The notes beneath the pieces were generated by a model. The model was given only the letters and a program-made list of their open reading frames with translations, was not told the DNA's origin and did no database searches. Of a stretch of 64,000 bases of DNA, positions 17,236 to 25,623 are shown one piece after another. Source of the DNA: RYN-230 sp963841695 (GTDB taxonomy: Bacteria > Actinomycetota > Actinomycetes > Streptosporangiales > Streptosporangiaceae); NCBI GenBank assembly GCA_963841695.1, contig CAWJDQ010000005.1, positions 124,001 to 188,000 of the forward strand, written 5' to 3'. The position numbers were made by a program, and so were the translations under genes. The first letter of the stretch is position 1. Each line of letters starts with the position of its first letter.

Positions 17236-17922
17236 TCAGATGTCGGTGACGCGCAGGCCCGCGTGTGCCTTGTAGCGGCGGTTGATGGAGACGAGGTTGC
17301 AGGTCAGCGCCTCGACCTGGGCGCAGTTGCGCAGCCGCCCCGCGTACACCCCGCGGACGCCGGGGATGCGCGCGGCCAGCGCCTGGACCAGGTCGGTGTC
17401 CGCGCGGTCTTCTCCCAGCACCATCACGTCGAGATCGACCGTCTCGATCGCCGGGTCCAGCAGCACCACCGCGGACACATGGTGGAATGCCCCCACCACG
17501 CGGCTGTCCGGGAGGACCTCGGCTGCCTGCTGCGCGGCGCTGCCCTCCGGGACCGGGAGCGGGTAGGCCCCGCGCTTGTCGAACGCCATCGGGTTGACGC
17601 AGTCGATCACTATCTTGCCGGCCAGCGGGCCGGCCAGGGAGACCAGCAGGTCGCGGTGGCCCTCCCAGGGCACCGCCACGATCACCAGGTCGGCCTCGCG
17701 CGCCGCGTCGGAGTTGGCCAGCCCGCGGATCCCGGCGCCGCCCAGTTCCGCCGCGGCTGTCTTGGCGCGCTCCGCGCTCCGTGAGCCGATGATCACCGGG
17801 TTGCCGGCCGCGGCCAGCCGCTTCGCGAGGCCCCGCCCCTGATCACCGGTGCCGCCCAGGACCCCCACGATCAGGTCGGCGACATCTTTGTGCACAGTGG
17901 AAGATCCTTGCTCCGCGGCCAT
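17236..17922 (-). CDS. F420-dependent NADP+ reductase (NADPH:F420 oxidoreductase)
   Basis: A 228-residue soluble enzyme that moves hydride between coenzyme F420 and NADP, supplying F420H2. The N-terminal Rossmann motif GVLGGTGDQGRGLAKRLAAA with the phosphate-binding GSRSAERA identifies NADP use. DLVIVAVPWEGH, KIVIDCVNPMAFDKRG and the C-terminal ARIPGVRGVYAGRLRNCAQV match the NpdG/Fno family. Presence of the gene implies the host makes F420, which fits the flavin-type oxidoreductases elsewhere. The start is ATG 17922 (six bases after CAGGAT); GTG 17892 is an alternative. It is divergent from the next gene by 45 bp. Confidence 0.88.
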   Translation of the reverse strand: MAAEQGSSTVHKDVADLIVGVLGGTGDQGRGLAKRLAAAGNPVIIGSRSAERAKTAAAELGGAGIRGLANSDAAREADLVIVAVPWEGHRDLLVSLAGPLAGKIVIDCVNPMAFDKRGAYPLPVPEGSAAQQAAEVLPDSRVVGAFHHVSAVVLLDPAIETVDLDVMVLGEDRADTDLVQALAARIPGVRGVYAGRLRNCAQVEALTCNLVSINRRYKAHAGLRVTDI

Positions 17923-17955
17923 GTGCCGATCCTGCCAGACCCCTGATCGCCGTGA

Positions 17956-17961
17956 CACGAT
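17956..17961 (+). promoter_or_regulatory. Possible -10 of the 17968 gene
   Basis: CACGAT followed by six bases and the GTG at 17968. It is weaker than the others because the first base is C. Confidence 0.25.
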
Positions 17962-17967
17962 GGCCCG

Positions 17968-18564
17968 GTGGACGCGGATCAGGTGGCTGCCCTGCGGGCC
18001 ATGCTCGCCCCGACCGGCTGGCTGGAACGCACCAACGCGTTCGCCCGCGTCCTGCGCCGGTCCCGGACTCCCGGCGGCCTGCTGGTGGTCGGGACACCCG
18101 GGGACGAGCCCTGGCACCTGGCCGCGCACCTGGACGAGGAGAGCCGGCTGGCCGGCGCGCCCGGGCTTTCCCCCACCCTGGTCCGCTGGGCACCGCCGCT
18201 GGACGCCCCGCCGCACCTGCGGGTCGGCCTGGGCCGCCTGGAGCGGGCCGAGCGCGGCGAGACCGTGCTGGTCGTGGGCACCGGGCTGGCGCCCGCCCCG
18301 CTGCTCGAACGGGTCAACGACGCCCGCAAACGCGCCACGGTCCTCGCCCTCGACCAGGGCGACCCGGAGCTGGAGCAGCTGGCCCACGAGGCGCTCGCGG
18401 TCACGCCGGGGACGGCCCCGGTGTCCTTCGACGGCGCACAGCACCTGGTCAGCTCGGCAGCGGCCGCGGACCCCGCCGGGCTGACCCAGCGCGGGCTCCG
18501 GCACTGGCTCAGCCGGGTGCTCGACACCGTGAGCGGGCCCGCCCCCGGCCGGCCACAGGCCTAA
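17968..18564 (+). CDS. Conserved-looking hypothetical protein
   Basis: A 198-residue cytoplasmic protein I do not recognise. It begins DADQVAALRAMLAPTGWLERTNAFARVL and has a probable alpha/beta core with repeated hydrophobic strands (GGLLVVGTPGDEPWHLAAHL, ETVLVVGTGLAPAPLLERVN, ATVLALDQGDPELEQLAHEA). The GTPGDEPWH stretch is suggestive of a catalytic or binding loop. There is no signal peptide or TM segment. Codon use looks like its neighbours, with strong third-position GC. The GTG start is chosen for the spacing to CACGAT. It stands alone between the F420 reductase and the sulfonate operon. Confidence 0.65.
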   Translation: MDADQVAALRAMLAPTGWLERTNAFARVLRRSRTPGGLLVVGTPGDEPWHLAAHLDEESRLAGAPGLSPTLVRWAPPLDAPPHLRVGLGRLERAERGETVLVVGTGLAPAPLLERVNDARKRATVLALDQGDPELEQLAHEALAVTPGTAPVSFDGAQHLVSSAAAADPAGLTQRGLRHWLSRVLDTVSGPAPGRPQA

Positions 18565-18921
18565 CCAGCCCCACGCGGCGAGCCGCCCAGGTCAGGGCCG
18601 ACGCCGCCAGCCCTGCCGCACGCGCCCCGGTCACCGCGGTCCGCCACCCCGGGAACGCCATCCCCGGCAGGTTTTCCTTCATCTCGATTTTCCCTATTGA
18701 CATTATAGGGATCCGGCTTCCACCATGGGGTCATGGCTGCAACCCCCTACTGGTCTCGCGCCGCCCTGCGGATCTGGGCGGAGGCGCCGGGGCGGTGTAC
18801 CCGGCCTCCCGGCCTGCTCCCCGCCGAGGAGGCATAACCCGTCCGGACCAGCCTGCCGTCCGGGGCCCAGCCCCCGCCGCGCGGCCGGCGGCACTACTGC
18901 CGTCACGAGCGAGGTCTGTCA
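18565..18921. other. Leader region of the organosulfur operon
   Basis: About 357 bases. An AT-rich patch contains the inverted repeat CCCTAT-N7-ATAGGG (18692-18710), a plausible promoter or operator for the operon. The rest is GC-rich with an open frame from ATG 18725 that I do not accept as a gene. The ssuC ribosome site GCGAGG lies at the right end. Confidence 0.4.
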
Positions 18922-19941
18922 ATGCCTGGAAACCCACCCACTGGACTGCTCCCCACCGGCCTGGCCAAGGGCACCACCCGCGCCGCCGGGCGGAGCGCCA
19001 CCGACGCTGCCGGGACGGAGCCGAACACCCCGCCCGGCCCGGAGGAGCACAGCGGCCGGCCCGGCCCGGCGCATCTCAGCGCGGTCCCCGCTGGCCCGCA
19101 GGACGCAGTCCGGGCAGCCCCGCCGGGCGCCGCCCCGGGCCCGCGCGGAACGCCCGCTGCGCGCCGCCGCAACCGGACCTGGTTCCGGATCATCAGCCCG
19201 CTGGTGGTGCTCGTCGGCTGGCAACTCGTGAGCATGTCGGGACTGATCTCCCAGCAGAAGCTCCCGCCGCCCAGCTCGGTCCTGCACACCGCGCTCACGC
19301 TGATCACCACGAACAACGCCGCGTACGGCACGCTGCAGGGCGCGATGGTCGTATCGCTGGAACGGGTGGCGATCGGCTTCGCCGTCGGCGGAGCGGTTGG
19401 CCTGGCTCTCGGCGTGGTCTCCGGGCTGAGCAGGCTCGGCGAGAACTCGGTGGACCCGCTGATGCAGATGCTCCGGACGCTGCCGCTGTTCGGGCTGATC
19501 CCCGTGTTCATCGTCTGGTTCGGTATCGGCCAGCTGCCCAAGGTCCTGCTGATCGCGCTAGGGGCCTCGATCCCGCTCTACCTGAACACGTTCTCCGGGA
19601 TCCGCAACGTGGACGCCAAGCTCGCCGAGGCGGGCCAGTCCCTGGGGCTGGGCCGCGGCGAGACGATCCGGCACATCATCCTGCCGGGCGCACTCCCGCA
19701 GATCCTGGTCGGCCTCCGGCAGAGCCTGGGCATCGCCTGGCTGGCCCTGGTGGTCGCCGAGCAGATCAACGCGAACGCCGGGCTCGGCTTCATGATCAAC
19801 CAGGGCCAGCAGTTCCTGAACAACAGCGTGATCTTCGTGGCGCTGCTCGTGTACTGCGTGCTCGGCCTGCTCACCGACGCCCTGGTCCGGCTGATGGAAA
19901 GGAGGGCGCTGGCATGGCGCCAAGGACTGCTGGATCACTGA
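18922..19941 (+). CDS. Sulfonate-type ABC transporter permease (SsuC-like)
   Basis: A 339-residue membrane subunit of the SsuC/TauC/NitT family. The first ~80 residues are a Pro/Gly/Ala-rich cytoplasmic arm, longer than in the family. About six TM segments follow (WFRIISPLVVLVGWQLVSM, VAIGFAVGGAVGLALGVVSG and so on). The EAA loop that docks with the ATPase is EAGQSLGLGRGETIRHIILP near 235-254. It is the first gene of the organosulfur operon and overlaps the ATPase start by 28 bases, so production is coupled. The substrate is likely an alkanesulfonate, judged from the monooxygenases downstream. Confidence 0.88.
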   Translation: MPGNPPTGLLPTGLAKGTTRAAGRSATDAAGTEPNTPPGPEEHSGRPGPAHLSAVPAGPQDAVRAAPPGAAPGPRGTPAARRRNRTWFRIISPLVVLVGWQLVSMSGLISQQKLPPPSSVLHTALTLITTNNAAYGTLQGAMVVSLERVAIGFAVGGAVGLALGVVSGLSRLGENSVDPLMQMLRTLPLFGLIPVFIVWFGIGQLPKVLLIALGASIPLYLNTFSGIRNVDAKLAEAGQSLGLGRGETIRHIILPGALPQILVGLRQSLGIAWLALVVAEQINANAGLGFMINQGQQFLNNSVIFVALLVYCVLGLLTDALVRLMERRALAWRQGLLDH

Positions 19942-20666
19942 CCGGTTCCCCGGCTGACGCGCCGCCGCGCCCCGCCGCCTGGGTCCGGGGGCTGACCCGG
20001 GAGTTCGCGGGCCGGCGCGTGCTGGACCAGCTGGACCTGGACATCGCGCCCGGCGAGTTCGTGGCGCTGATCGGCCGCAGCGGCACCGGGAAGTCCACCC
20101 TCCTCCGCGCGCTGGCCGGCCTGGACCGCGGGGTTACCGGCGACCTGGGCGTGGCAGGCACCGCGGCGGTCGCCTTCCAGGAGCCGCGGCTGCTGCCCTG
20201 GCGCCGGGTCTGGGCCAACGTGGGCCTCGGGCTGCGCACCGGCGACCCGAAGGCGGTGGCCCTGGACGCGCTGGAGGAAGTCGGCCTGGGCGCCCGGGCC
20301 GACGCCTGGCCGCTGACCCTGTCCGGCGGGGAGGCCCAGCGGGCCGCGCTGGCCCGGGCCCTGGTCCGCGAGCCCAGCCTGCTCCTGCTGGACGAGCCGT
20401 TCAGCGCGCTGGACGCGCTGACCACCATCACCATGCACCGGCTGGTCCTGCGGCTGTGGGCGCATCACCAGCCCGCCGTGCTCCTGGTCACGCACGACGT
20501 GGACGAGGCGCTCGCGCTGTCTGACCGGGTGCTCGTCCTGGCCGGCGGCCGGATCGCGCTGAGCGAGCGGGTCGACGTGCCCCGGCCGCGGGAGCGCGAC
20601 CACCCGGAACTGACCGCCCTGCGAACCCGCCTGCTCATCGAGCTCGGCGTCGTCACGGAAGGATGA
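19914..20666 (+). CDS. Sulfonate-type ABC transporter ATPase (SsuB-like)
   Basis: A 250-residue cytoplasmic ATPase. Walker A is GRSGTGKST (~57-65), the Q-loop lies in AFQEPRLLPWRRVWANV (~92-108), the signature is LSGGEAQRAALARALV (~140-155), Walker B is LLLLDEPFSALDAL, and the H-loop is LLVTHDVDEALALSD. The FQEPRLLPW pattern is typical of the SsuB/TauB/NrtD branch. The ATG at 19914 has AAGGAGG eight bases upstream inside ssuC. Its stop overlaps the next start (ATGA). Confidence 0.92.
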   Translation: MAPRTAGSLTGSPADAPPRPAAWVRGLTREFAGRRVLDQLDLDIAPGEFVALIGRSGTGKSTLLRALAGLDRGVTGDLGVAGTAAVAFQEPRLLPWRRVWANVGLGLRTGDPKAVALDALEEVGLGARADAWPLTLSGGEAQRAALARALVREPSLLLLDEPFSALDALTTITMHRLVLRLWAHHQPAVLLVTHDVDEALALSDRVLVLAGGRIALSERVDVPRPRERDHPELTALRTRLLIELGVVTEG

Positions 20667-21721
20667 TCATGATCAACAGATTCCGCGGCCTTACCCGCGC
20701 GCAGCGCCACCGGGCGGTGCCCGTCGCCGCCGGCGTGGGCCTGCTCGCCCTCATCGCGGCGGGCTGCTCCTCGTCCGGGACCAGCGCTGGCTCGGGCCCG
20801 TCCTCGACCGCGAGCGCCAAGAACGCCAACGTGTCCAGCGTCACCCTGCACATCGGCGACCAGGCGGGCTCGGGTTCCCAGTCGCTGCTCACCGCAGCCG
20901 GCCTGATTAACAAGCTGCCGTTCAAGGTCACCTGGTCCGACTTCACCTCCGGCCCGCCGATGCTCCAGGCCATGGGTTCCGGCGCGATCGACATCGGCAG
21001 CGTGGGCGACGCCCCGCCGGTGTTCGCGGCGGCGGGCGGGGACAAGGTGGCCATCGTCGGCGCGGTCACGGGCGGCCCGAACGGTGCCGCGATCGTCGTG
21101 CCGGACAACTCGCCGATCCACTCGATCGCCCAGCTCAAGGGCAAGAAGATCGCGGTCGCGCAGGGCAGCTCGGCTGACTATCACCTGCTCACCGTGCTGA
21201 ACAAGGCCGGCATCTCGGTGCACGACGTGGACCTGGACTACCTGCAGCCCGCCGACGGCCTGGCCGCGCTGACGTCCGGGCACGTGGACGCGTGGGATGT
21301 CTGGTCGCCGTACATCGAGCAGGTCGTGGGCCAGGACCACGCCCGGGTGCTGGTGAACGGCTCCGGCTTCGGCAGCCCCTACTCATTCGCGGTCGCATCC
21401 CGCGCCGCGCTGGCCGACCCGGCGACGGCTGCCGCGATCCGCGATTACCTCAAGCTGCTCAATCAGGCCTACGTGTGGGCAGGCTCGCACCTCTCGGTCT
21501 GGGCCTCGGTCTGGGCCAAGGCCACCGGGCTGCCGGACAGCATCATGCTCAAGGCGGCTAAGGACGACGTGCGGACCCCGGTCCAGATCACCCCGGCCGT
21601 AGTCAATTCCGAGCAGTCCGTATCCAACGCGTTCACCAGCGCGGGGCTGATCCCCGGCCACGTGGACTTCAAGGACTACTCGGACACCAGCTTCAACGAC
21701 ACCGTTGGAGGCGCCTCATGA
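20663..21721 (+). CDS. Sulfonate-type ABC transporter substrate-binding lipoprotein (SsuA-like)
   Basis: A 352-residue periplasmic-type binding protein anchored as a lipoprotein: the signal peptide ends in LIAAGCSSSG (cysteine ~33), then a Ser/Thr-rich linker. The NMT1/SsuA fold is shown by SGPPMLQAMGSGAIDIGSVGDAPPVFAAA and the LKGKKIAVAQGSSADYHLL segment. The start overlaps the ssuB stop (ATGA), and a second ATG two codons on is also possible. It captures the substrate outside the membrane for SsuC/SsuB. It overlaps the next gene by four bases. Confidence 0.9.
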   Translation: MIMINRFRGLTRAQRHRAVPVAAGVGLLALIAAGCSSSGTSAGSGPSSTASAKNANVSSVTLHIGDQAGSGSQSLLTAAGLINKLPFKVTWSDFTSGPPMLQAMGSGAIDIGSVGDAPPVFAAAGGDKVAIVGAVTGGPNGAAIVVPDNSPIHSIAQLKGKKIAVAQGSSADYHLLTVLNKAGISVHDVDLDYLQPADGLAALTSGHVDAWDVWSPYIEQVVGQDHARVLVNGSGFGSPYSFAVASRAALADPATAAAIRDYLKLLNQAYVWAGSHLSVWASVWAKATGLPDSIMLKAAKDDVRTPVQITPAVVNSEQSVSNAFTSAGLIPGHVDFKDYSDTSFNDTVGGAS

Positions 21722-22911
21722 CGCTGACGTTCCACTGGTTCCTGCCCACCACCGGTGACGGCCGGTCGATCATGGGCCGGGGGCATAGCCTGCCCCCGGC
21801 CGGGGCGGCAGGCGGCCCGTCCGGCCGGCCGGACGCCCCGCATATCCGCGGTGCGGCCACGCAGGAACGGCCGCCGGACATCGAGTACCTGGCCCAGGTG
21901 GCCCGCTCGGCCGAGCAGCTGGGCTTCGAGGCGGTGCTGACCCCCACCGGCACCTGGTGCGAGGACGCATGGCTGGTCACCGCGGCGCTGACCCGGGAGA
22001 CCAGCCGGCTGAAGTTCCTGGTCGCGTTCCGGCCCGGGCTGACCTCCCCGACCCTCGCCGCCCAGATGGCCGCTACCTATCAGCGGCTGTCCGGGGGCCG
22101 GCTGCTGCTCAACGTGGTGACCGGGGGCCAGGCCGACGAGCAGCGGCGGTTCGGCGACTACCTGTCGCACGACGAGCGGTACGCCAGGACCGGGGAGTTC
22201 CTGGCCATCGTCCGGGGCGCGTGGACCGGCGAGCCATTCGACTTCCGCGGCGAGTACTACCAGGTGGACGGGGCCACCGTGCTGCGCCCGCCGGACCCGG
22301 TGCCGGGGATCTACTTCGGCGGCTCCTCCCCCGCGGCGGGCCGCGTGGCGGCCTCCTCCGCGGACGTGTACCTGACCTGGGGCGAACCCCCGGCGCAGGT
22401 CGCGGAGAAGCTCGCCTGGATCCGCGAGCTGGCCGCGGCCGAGGGCCGCTCGCTGCGCTTCGGCATCCGGCTGCACGTGATCACCCGGGACACCGAGGCG
22501 GACGCCTGGGCTGAGGCCAGCCGGCTGCTCGACTACCTCGACCCGGCCGAGATCACCAAGGCCCAGCAGGTCCTCGGGGCCAGCGAGTCGGTCGGCCAGG
22601 ACCGGATGCGGGCCCTGCACGCCGCCTACCGGCACGGCGGCTCCGCCCAGGACCTGGAGATCTACCCGAATCTGTGGGCCGGTGTCGGCCTGGTCCGCGG
22701 CGGGGCGGGCACTGCCCTGGTCGGCAGCCACGAGAAGGTGGCCGACCTCATCGAGGAGTACGCCTCGCTGGGCATCAGCGAGTTCATCCTGTCCGGCTAC
22801 CCGCACCTGGAGGAGGCCTACTGGTTCGGCGAGGGCGTGCTGCCCGAGATCCGCCGGCGCGAGGCGGCCGGCGGCAACTCCGGGCGGCCCCCCCTGCGGG
22901 CCAGCGCCTAG
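21718..22911 (+). CDS. SsuD-like FMNH2-dependent alkanesulfonate monooxygenase
   Basis: A 397-residue TIM-barrel flavin monooxygenase of the bacterial luciferase-like family. SsuD uses reduced FMN and O2 to cleave alkanesulfonates into aldehyde and sulfite. Seen: TFHWFLPTTGDGRSIMGRGH at the N-terminus, EAVLTPTGTWCEDAW (with the cysteine near 80 that is conserved in SsuD), LKFLVAFRPGL, RLLLNVVTGGQADEQRRFGD, and SEFILSGYPHLEEAYWFGEG at the C-terminus. These match SsuD rather than general LLM proteins. An insertion near 35-50 is Pro/Gly-rich. The start is an ATGA overlap with the binding-protein gene. Reduced flavin should come from the next gene. Confidence 0.92.
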   Translation: MTLTFHWFLPTTGDGRSIMGRGHSLPPAGAAGGPSGRPDAPHIRGAATQERPPDIEYLAQVARSAEQLGFEAVLTPTGTWCEDAWLVTAALTRETSRLKFLVAFRPGLTSPTLAAQMAATYQRLSGGRLLLNVVTGGQADEQRRFGDYLSHDERYARTGEFLAIVRGAWTGEPFDFRGEYYQVDGATVLRPPDPVPGIYFGGSSPAAGRVAASSADVYLTWGEPPAQVAEKLAWIRELAAAEGRSLRFGIRLHVITRDTEADAWAEASRLLDYLDPAEITKAQQVLGASESVGQDRMRALHAAYRHGGSAQDLEIYPNLWAGVGLVRGGAGTALVGSHEKVADLIEEYASLGISEFILSGYPHLEEAYWFGEGVLPEIRRREAAGGNSGRPPLRASA

Positions 22912-22981
22912 CTGACCGTGCCCGCACCGGACGGAACCGCACCGCGTGGATGACCATGATCGCCTACCTGAGGAGGACGCG

Positions 22982-23527
22982 TTGAGCTTCGTCGTTCTGG
23001 TCGCCAACCCCCGGCCGCAGTCCAGGACCCTGCAGGTCGCGCGGCTGGCCGCGGACGCGGTCAGCCGCGCGGCCGCGGTGCCCGGCGAGCACCAGGTCAT
23101 CGGCCTGTCCGGGCTGGCCCGGCGGCTGCTGCTGGATGAGCCGTCACCCGCCGTCGAGGATGCACTGGAGCAGGTCAGGCAGGCGGATCTGCTGCTCGTG
23201 GCCAGCCCCACCTACAAGGGCACCTACACCGGGCTGCTGAAGGTCTTCCTCGACCGGCTGGAGTACCAGGCGCTGTCCTCGGTGATCGCCCTGCCCCTGC
23301 TGGTCATGCGGGTCCCGAACCACGCGCTCGCGGTCAACCTGCACCTGCGGCCGCTGCTGCTGGAGCTGGGCGCCGCTACCCCGGGACCCGGCCTGGCCTT
23401 CCTCGAACCGGACCTGGACGAGCCGGCCCCGGTGCTGGATGCGTGGGCTGCCCGGGTGGCCGCCGCGCTCGGCCGCTGCGCCGCGCTGTCCTCCACCGGC
23501 GGCCCGGCCCCGGTCCTGGCCAGCTGA
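22982..23527 (+). CDS. NAD(P)H-dependent FMN reductase (SsuE/MsuE-like)
   Basis: A 181-residue flavodoxin-fold reductase that would supply FMNH2 to the adjacent monooxygenases. Seen: VVLVANPRPQSRTLQVARLA (phosphate-binding loop), LLLVASPTYKGTYTGLLKVF LDRL region (FMN ring contact, family hallmark), and LPLLVMRVPNHALAVNLHLRPLL. The TTG start at 22982 is chosen because AGGAGG lies five bases upstream and the protein then begins SFVVLVANPRP. An upstream ATG at 22946 would add 12 residues with no family support. It lies 70 bases after ssuD. Confidence 0.85.
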   Translation: MSFVVLVANPRPQSRTLQVARLAADAVSRAAAVPGEHQVIGLSGLARRLLLDEPSPAVEDALEQVRQADLLLVASPTYKGTYTGLLKVFLDRLEYQALSSVIALPLLVMRVPNHALAVNLHLRPLLLELGAATPGPGLAFLEPDLDEPAPVLDAWAARVAAALGRCAALSSTGGPAPVLAS

Positions 23528-23557
23528 ACCCCGGACAACCGAGAAGGAGATCACGGC

Positions 23558-25201
23558 ATGAGCACCTCGCAGCGGCAGCTGCATTTCAACGCGTTCCTGA
23601 TGAGTTCCGGGCACCACGAGGCCGCGTGGCGGCTGCCGGAGAGCAACCCGTTCGCGAACACCGACCTGGGCCACTGGCGTGACCTGGCCCAGATCGCCGA
23701 ACGGGCGACGTTCGACTCGCTGTTCCTGGCCGACGGGCCCGCGGTGCGCGCTAACCCCCGGTACCGGCCGGCCGGCGCGCTGGAGCCCACCATCCTGCTC
23801 ACCGCGCTAGCCGCCGCGACCAGCCATATCGGGCTCATCGCCACCGCGTCAACCACCTACAACGAGCCGTACAACCTGGCCCGGCGGTTCGCCTCACTCG
23901 ATCATGTCAGCGGCGGCCGGGCCGGCTGGAACATCGTGACCACGGCCGATGCCGCGTCCGCGCAGAACTTCGGCCTGGATGACCGCCCCGGCCACCAGGA
24001 GCGGTACGCCCGGGCCGCGGAGTTCGTGGACGTGTCGATCCGGCTGTGGGACAGCTGGGAGGACGGCGCCGAGCTTGGCGACCAGGCCGCCGGCATCTAC
24101 GCCGACGAGACCCGGATCCACCCGGTGGACTACCAGGGGCGCTACTTCCGGGTCCGCGGCCCGCTGAACGTACCCCGGCCGCCGCAGGGACATCCGCTGC
24201 TGGTGCAGGCCGGGTCGTCGCAAGACGGCCGGGAGTTCGCGGCCCGCTACGCCGAGGCGATCTTCACCGCGCAGCAGACCCTGGCCGACGGCCAGGAGTT
24301 CTACGCGGACATGAAGCGGCGGGCCCGCCGGCTCGGCCGGGACCCGGGCCAGATCAAGATCCTGCCGGGCATCGTCCCGGTGATCGGCTCGACCGAGGCG
24401 GAAGCCCGCGCCCTCAGCGATGAGCTGGAAGAGCTGATCACCCCGGCCTACGGCCTGGCCCAGCTGGCCAAGGTGCTGGAGGTGCCAGCGGCCCTGCTGG
24501 ACCTGGACCGGCCGCTGCCCGCCGAGGTGTTCGGCCGCCCGCTGGTGGAGGGGGCGCAGAGCCGCGCGCAGCTGATTACCGACCTGGCCCGGCGGGAGCA
24601 CCTGACCGTCCGCGAGCTGATCGGCCGGCTGGGCGGCGGGCGCGGGCACCGCACCTTCACCGGCACCCCGGAGCAGGTCGCGGACACCATCCAGGACTGG
24701 TTCGACCGGGGCGCCGCCGACGGCTTCAACGTGATGCCCGCCGCGCTGCCCGCCGGCCTCCAGGCGTTCGCCGACCACGTGATCCCGATCTTCCGCCGCC
24801 GCGGGCTGTTCCGCACCGAGTACACCGGCCAGACCCTGCGTGAGCACTACGGGCTCCCCGGCCGGCCAGCCAGTTCACCGCCAGCCAGCCGCACGGCGTG
24901 CCGGAACCCGTCGCTTGACCACCGCTCCCGCGGGCCGCCAGGTCCCGGGAGCACCGAAACCCCCGCTGTCACGCCGTCCCGGCAGCGGCTGCTCGCCGAA
25001 GGCAGGTCCTGTGACTCCTCCCCCACCCGCTGCCCTCCGCTCCCGGTCCGCCGCGCCCGGCTCCGCCGCTGCTGTGTCCGGCACTCATGCCTCCTGCTCT
25101 GCTGCGCCCGGCGTCGGCCGGCGCGCAGTCACTGCCCAGCGTCAACGCGGAGGTGTTCCGCCAGGCCCTGGCCCGCCATCCGGCGGGCGTGGCCATCGTG
25201 A
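23558..25201 (+). CDS. NtaA/DszA-type flavin monooxygenase with anomalous C-terminal extension
   Basis: As written, a 547-residue protein; family members are ~440-460. Residues 1-~440 are a clear LLM-class monooxygenase of the nitrilotriacetate/dibenzothiophene-sulfone branch: FNAFLMSSGHHEAAWRLPES, LFLADGPAVRANP, LDHVSGGRAGWNIVTTADA, RYFRVRGPLNVPRPPQGHP and FADHVIPIFRRRGLFRTEYT. After LREHYGLPGRPA (~445) the sequence loses all family resemblance and runs 115 bases into the next gene. One inserted base near 24870 would restore a stop near 24918. A frameshift is therefore likelier than a real extension. Shine-Dalgarno AGAAGGAGA precedes the ATG. It is the second monooxygenase in the operon, possibly for a different organosulfur compound. 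Confidence 0.85.
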   Translation: MSTSQRQLHFNAFLMSSGHHEAAWRLPESNPFANTDLGHWRDLAQIAERATFDSLFLADGPAVRANPRYRPAGALEPTILLTALAAATSHIGLIATASTTYNEPYNLARRFASLDHVSGGRAGWNIVTTADAASAQNFGLDDRPGHQERYARAAEFVDVSIRLWDSWEDGAELGDQAAGIYADETRIHPVDYQGRYFRVRGPLNVPRPPQGHPLLVQAGSSQDGREFAARYAEAIFTAQQTLADGQEFYADMKRRARRLGRDPGQIKILPGIVPVIGSTEAEARALSDELEELITPAYGLAQLAKVLEVPAALLDLDRPLPAEVFGRPLVEGAQSRAQLITDLARREHLTVRELIGRLGGGRGHRTFTGTPEQVADTIQDWFDRGAADGFNVMPAALPAGLQAFADHVIPIFRRRGLFRTEYTGQTLREHYGLPGRPASSPPASRTACRNPSLDHRSRGPPGPGSTETPAVTPSRQRLLAEGRSCDSSPTRCPPLPVRRARLRRCCVRHSCLLLCCARRRPARSHCPASTRRCSARPWPAIRRAWPS

Positions 25202-25623
25202 CGCTGCGCGGCCCGGCCGGCCTGACCGTGACGTCGTTCAGCTCAGCCAGCCTGGCCCCGCCGCTGGTGTCCTTCTACATCGGGCACGGGTCCTCCAACT
25301 GGCCGGCGGTCCGCGGGGCGGAGCAGTTCGCGGTGAACCTGATGGATCACGGCCAGGAAGCGGTCGCGGCGAGATTCGCCCAGAAGGGCGCGGACCGGTT
25401 CGGGCCGCAGACCCAGTGGCGCCCCGGCCCCGGGGACCTCCCCCTGCTGGCCGGGGCCACCACGCACCTGATCTGCACGACCCACGCGCTGCAGACCGTC
25501 GGTGATCATGAGCTGGTGGTGGGCCGGGTCGAGCACGCCATCCTCGGTTCCGCCGAGCCGCCGCTGCTGCACCACCAGGGCCGGTTCACCCGCCCGGAAC
25601 CCGGAACGCGCGATGACTGCTAG
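25087..25623 (+). CDS. Flavin reductase, HpaC/DszD-like
   Basis: A 178-residue split-barrel flavin reductase. Residues ~22-120 show the family pattern: FRQALARHPAGVAIVTLRGP, GLTVTSFSSASLAPPLVSFY and FAVNLMDHGQEAVAARFAQKG, followed by THLICTTHALQTVGDHELVVGRV. Such enzymes pass FMNH2 to a partner monooxygenase, so this likely serves the NtaA/DszA-type enzyme just upstream, with which the reading frame overlaps. The first ~18 residues are not conserved, so the true start may be the GTG/ATG nearer 25140. It overlaps the next gene by 11 bases. Confidence 0.85.
   Translation: MPPALLRPASAGAQSLPSVNAEVFRQALARHPAGVAIVTLRGPAGLTVTSFSSASLAPPLVSFYIGHGSSNWPAVRGAEQFAVNLMDHGQEAVAARFAQKGADRFGPQTQWRPGPGDLPLLAGATTHLICTTHALQTVGDHELVVGRVEHAILGSAEPPLLHHQGRFTRPEPGTRDDC

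Noticed and set aside
18720..18921. Possible SAM-type riboswitch or Cys-codon leader peptide before ssuC
   Set aside because: I could not draw a conserved pseudoknot or the usual core, and the open frame from 18725 runs on into ssuC with scattered rather than consecutive Cys codons.
17952..20666. A 904-residue frame spanning the hypothetical gene, leader and ssuC and ending in ssuB
   Set aside because: Only its last ~250 residues are real (ssuB in the same frame). The rest is out-of-frame shadow.
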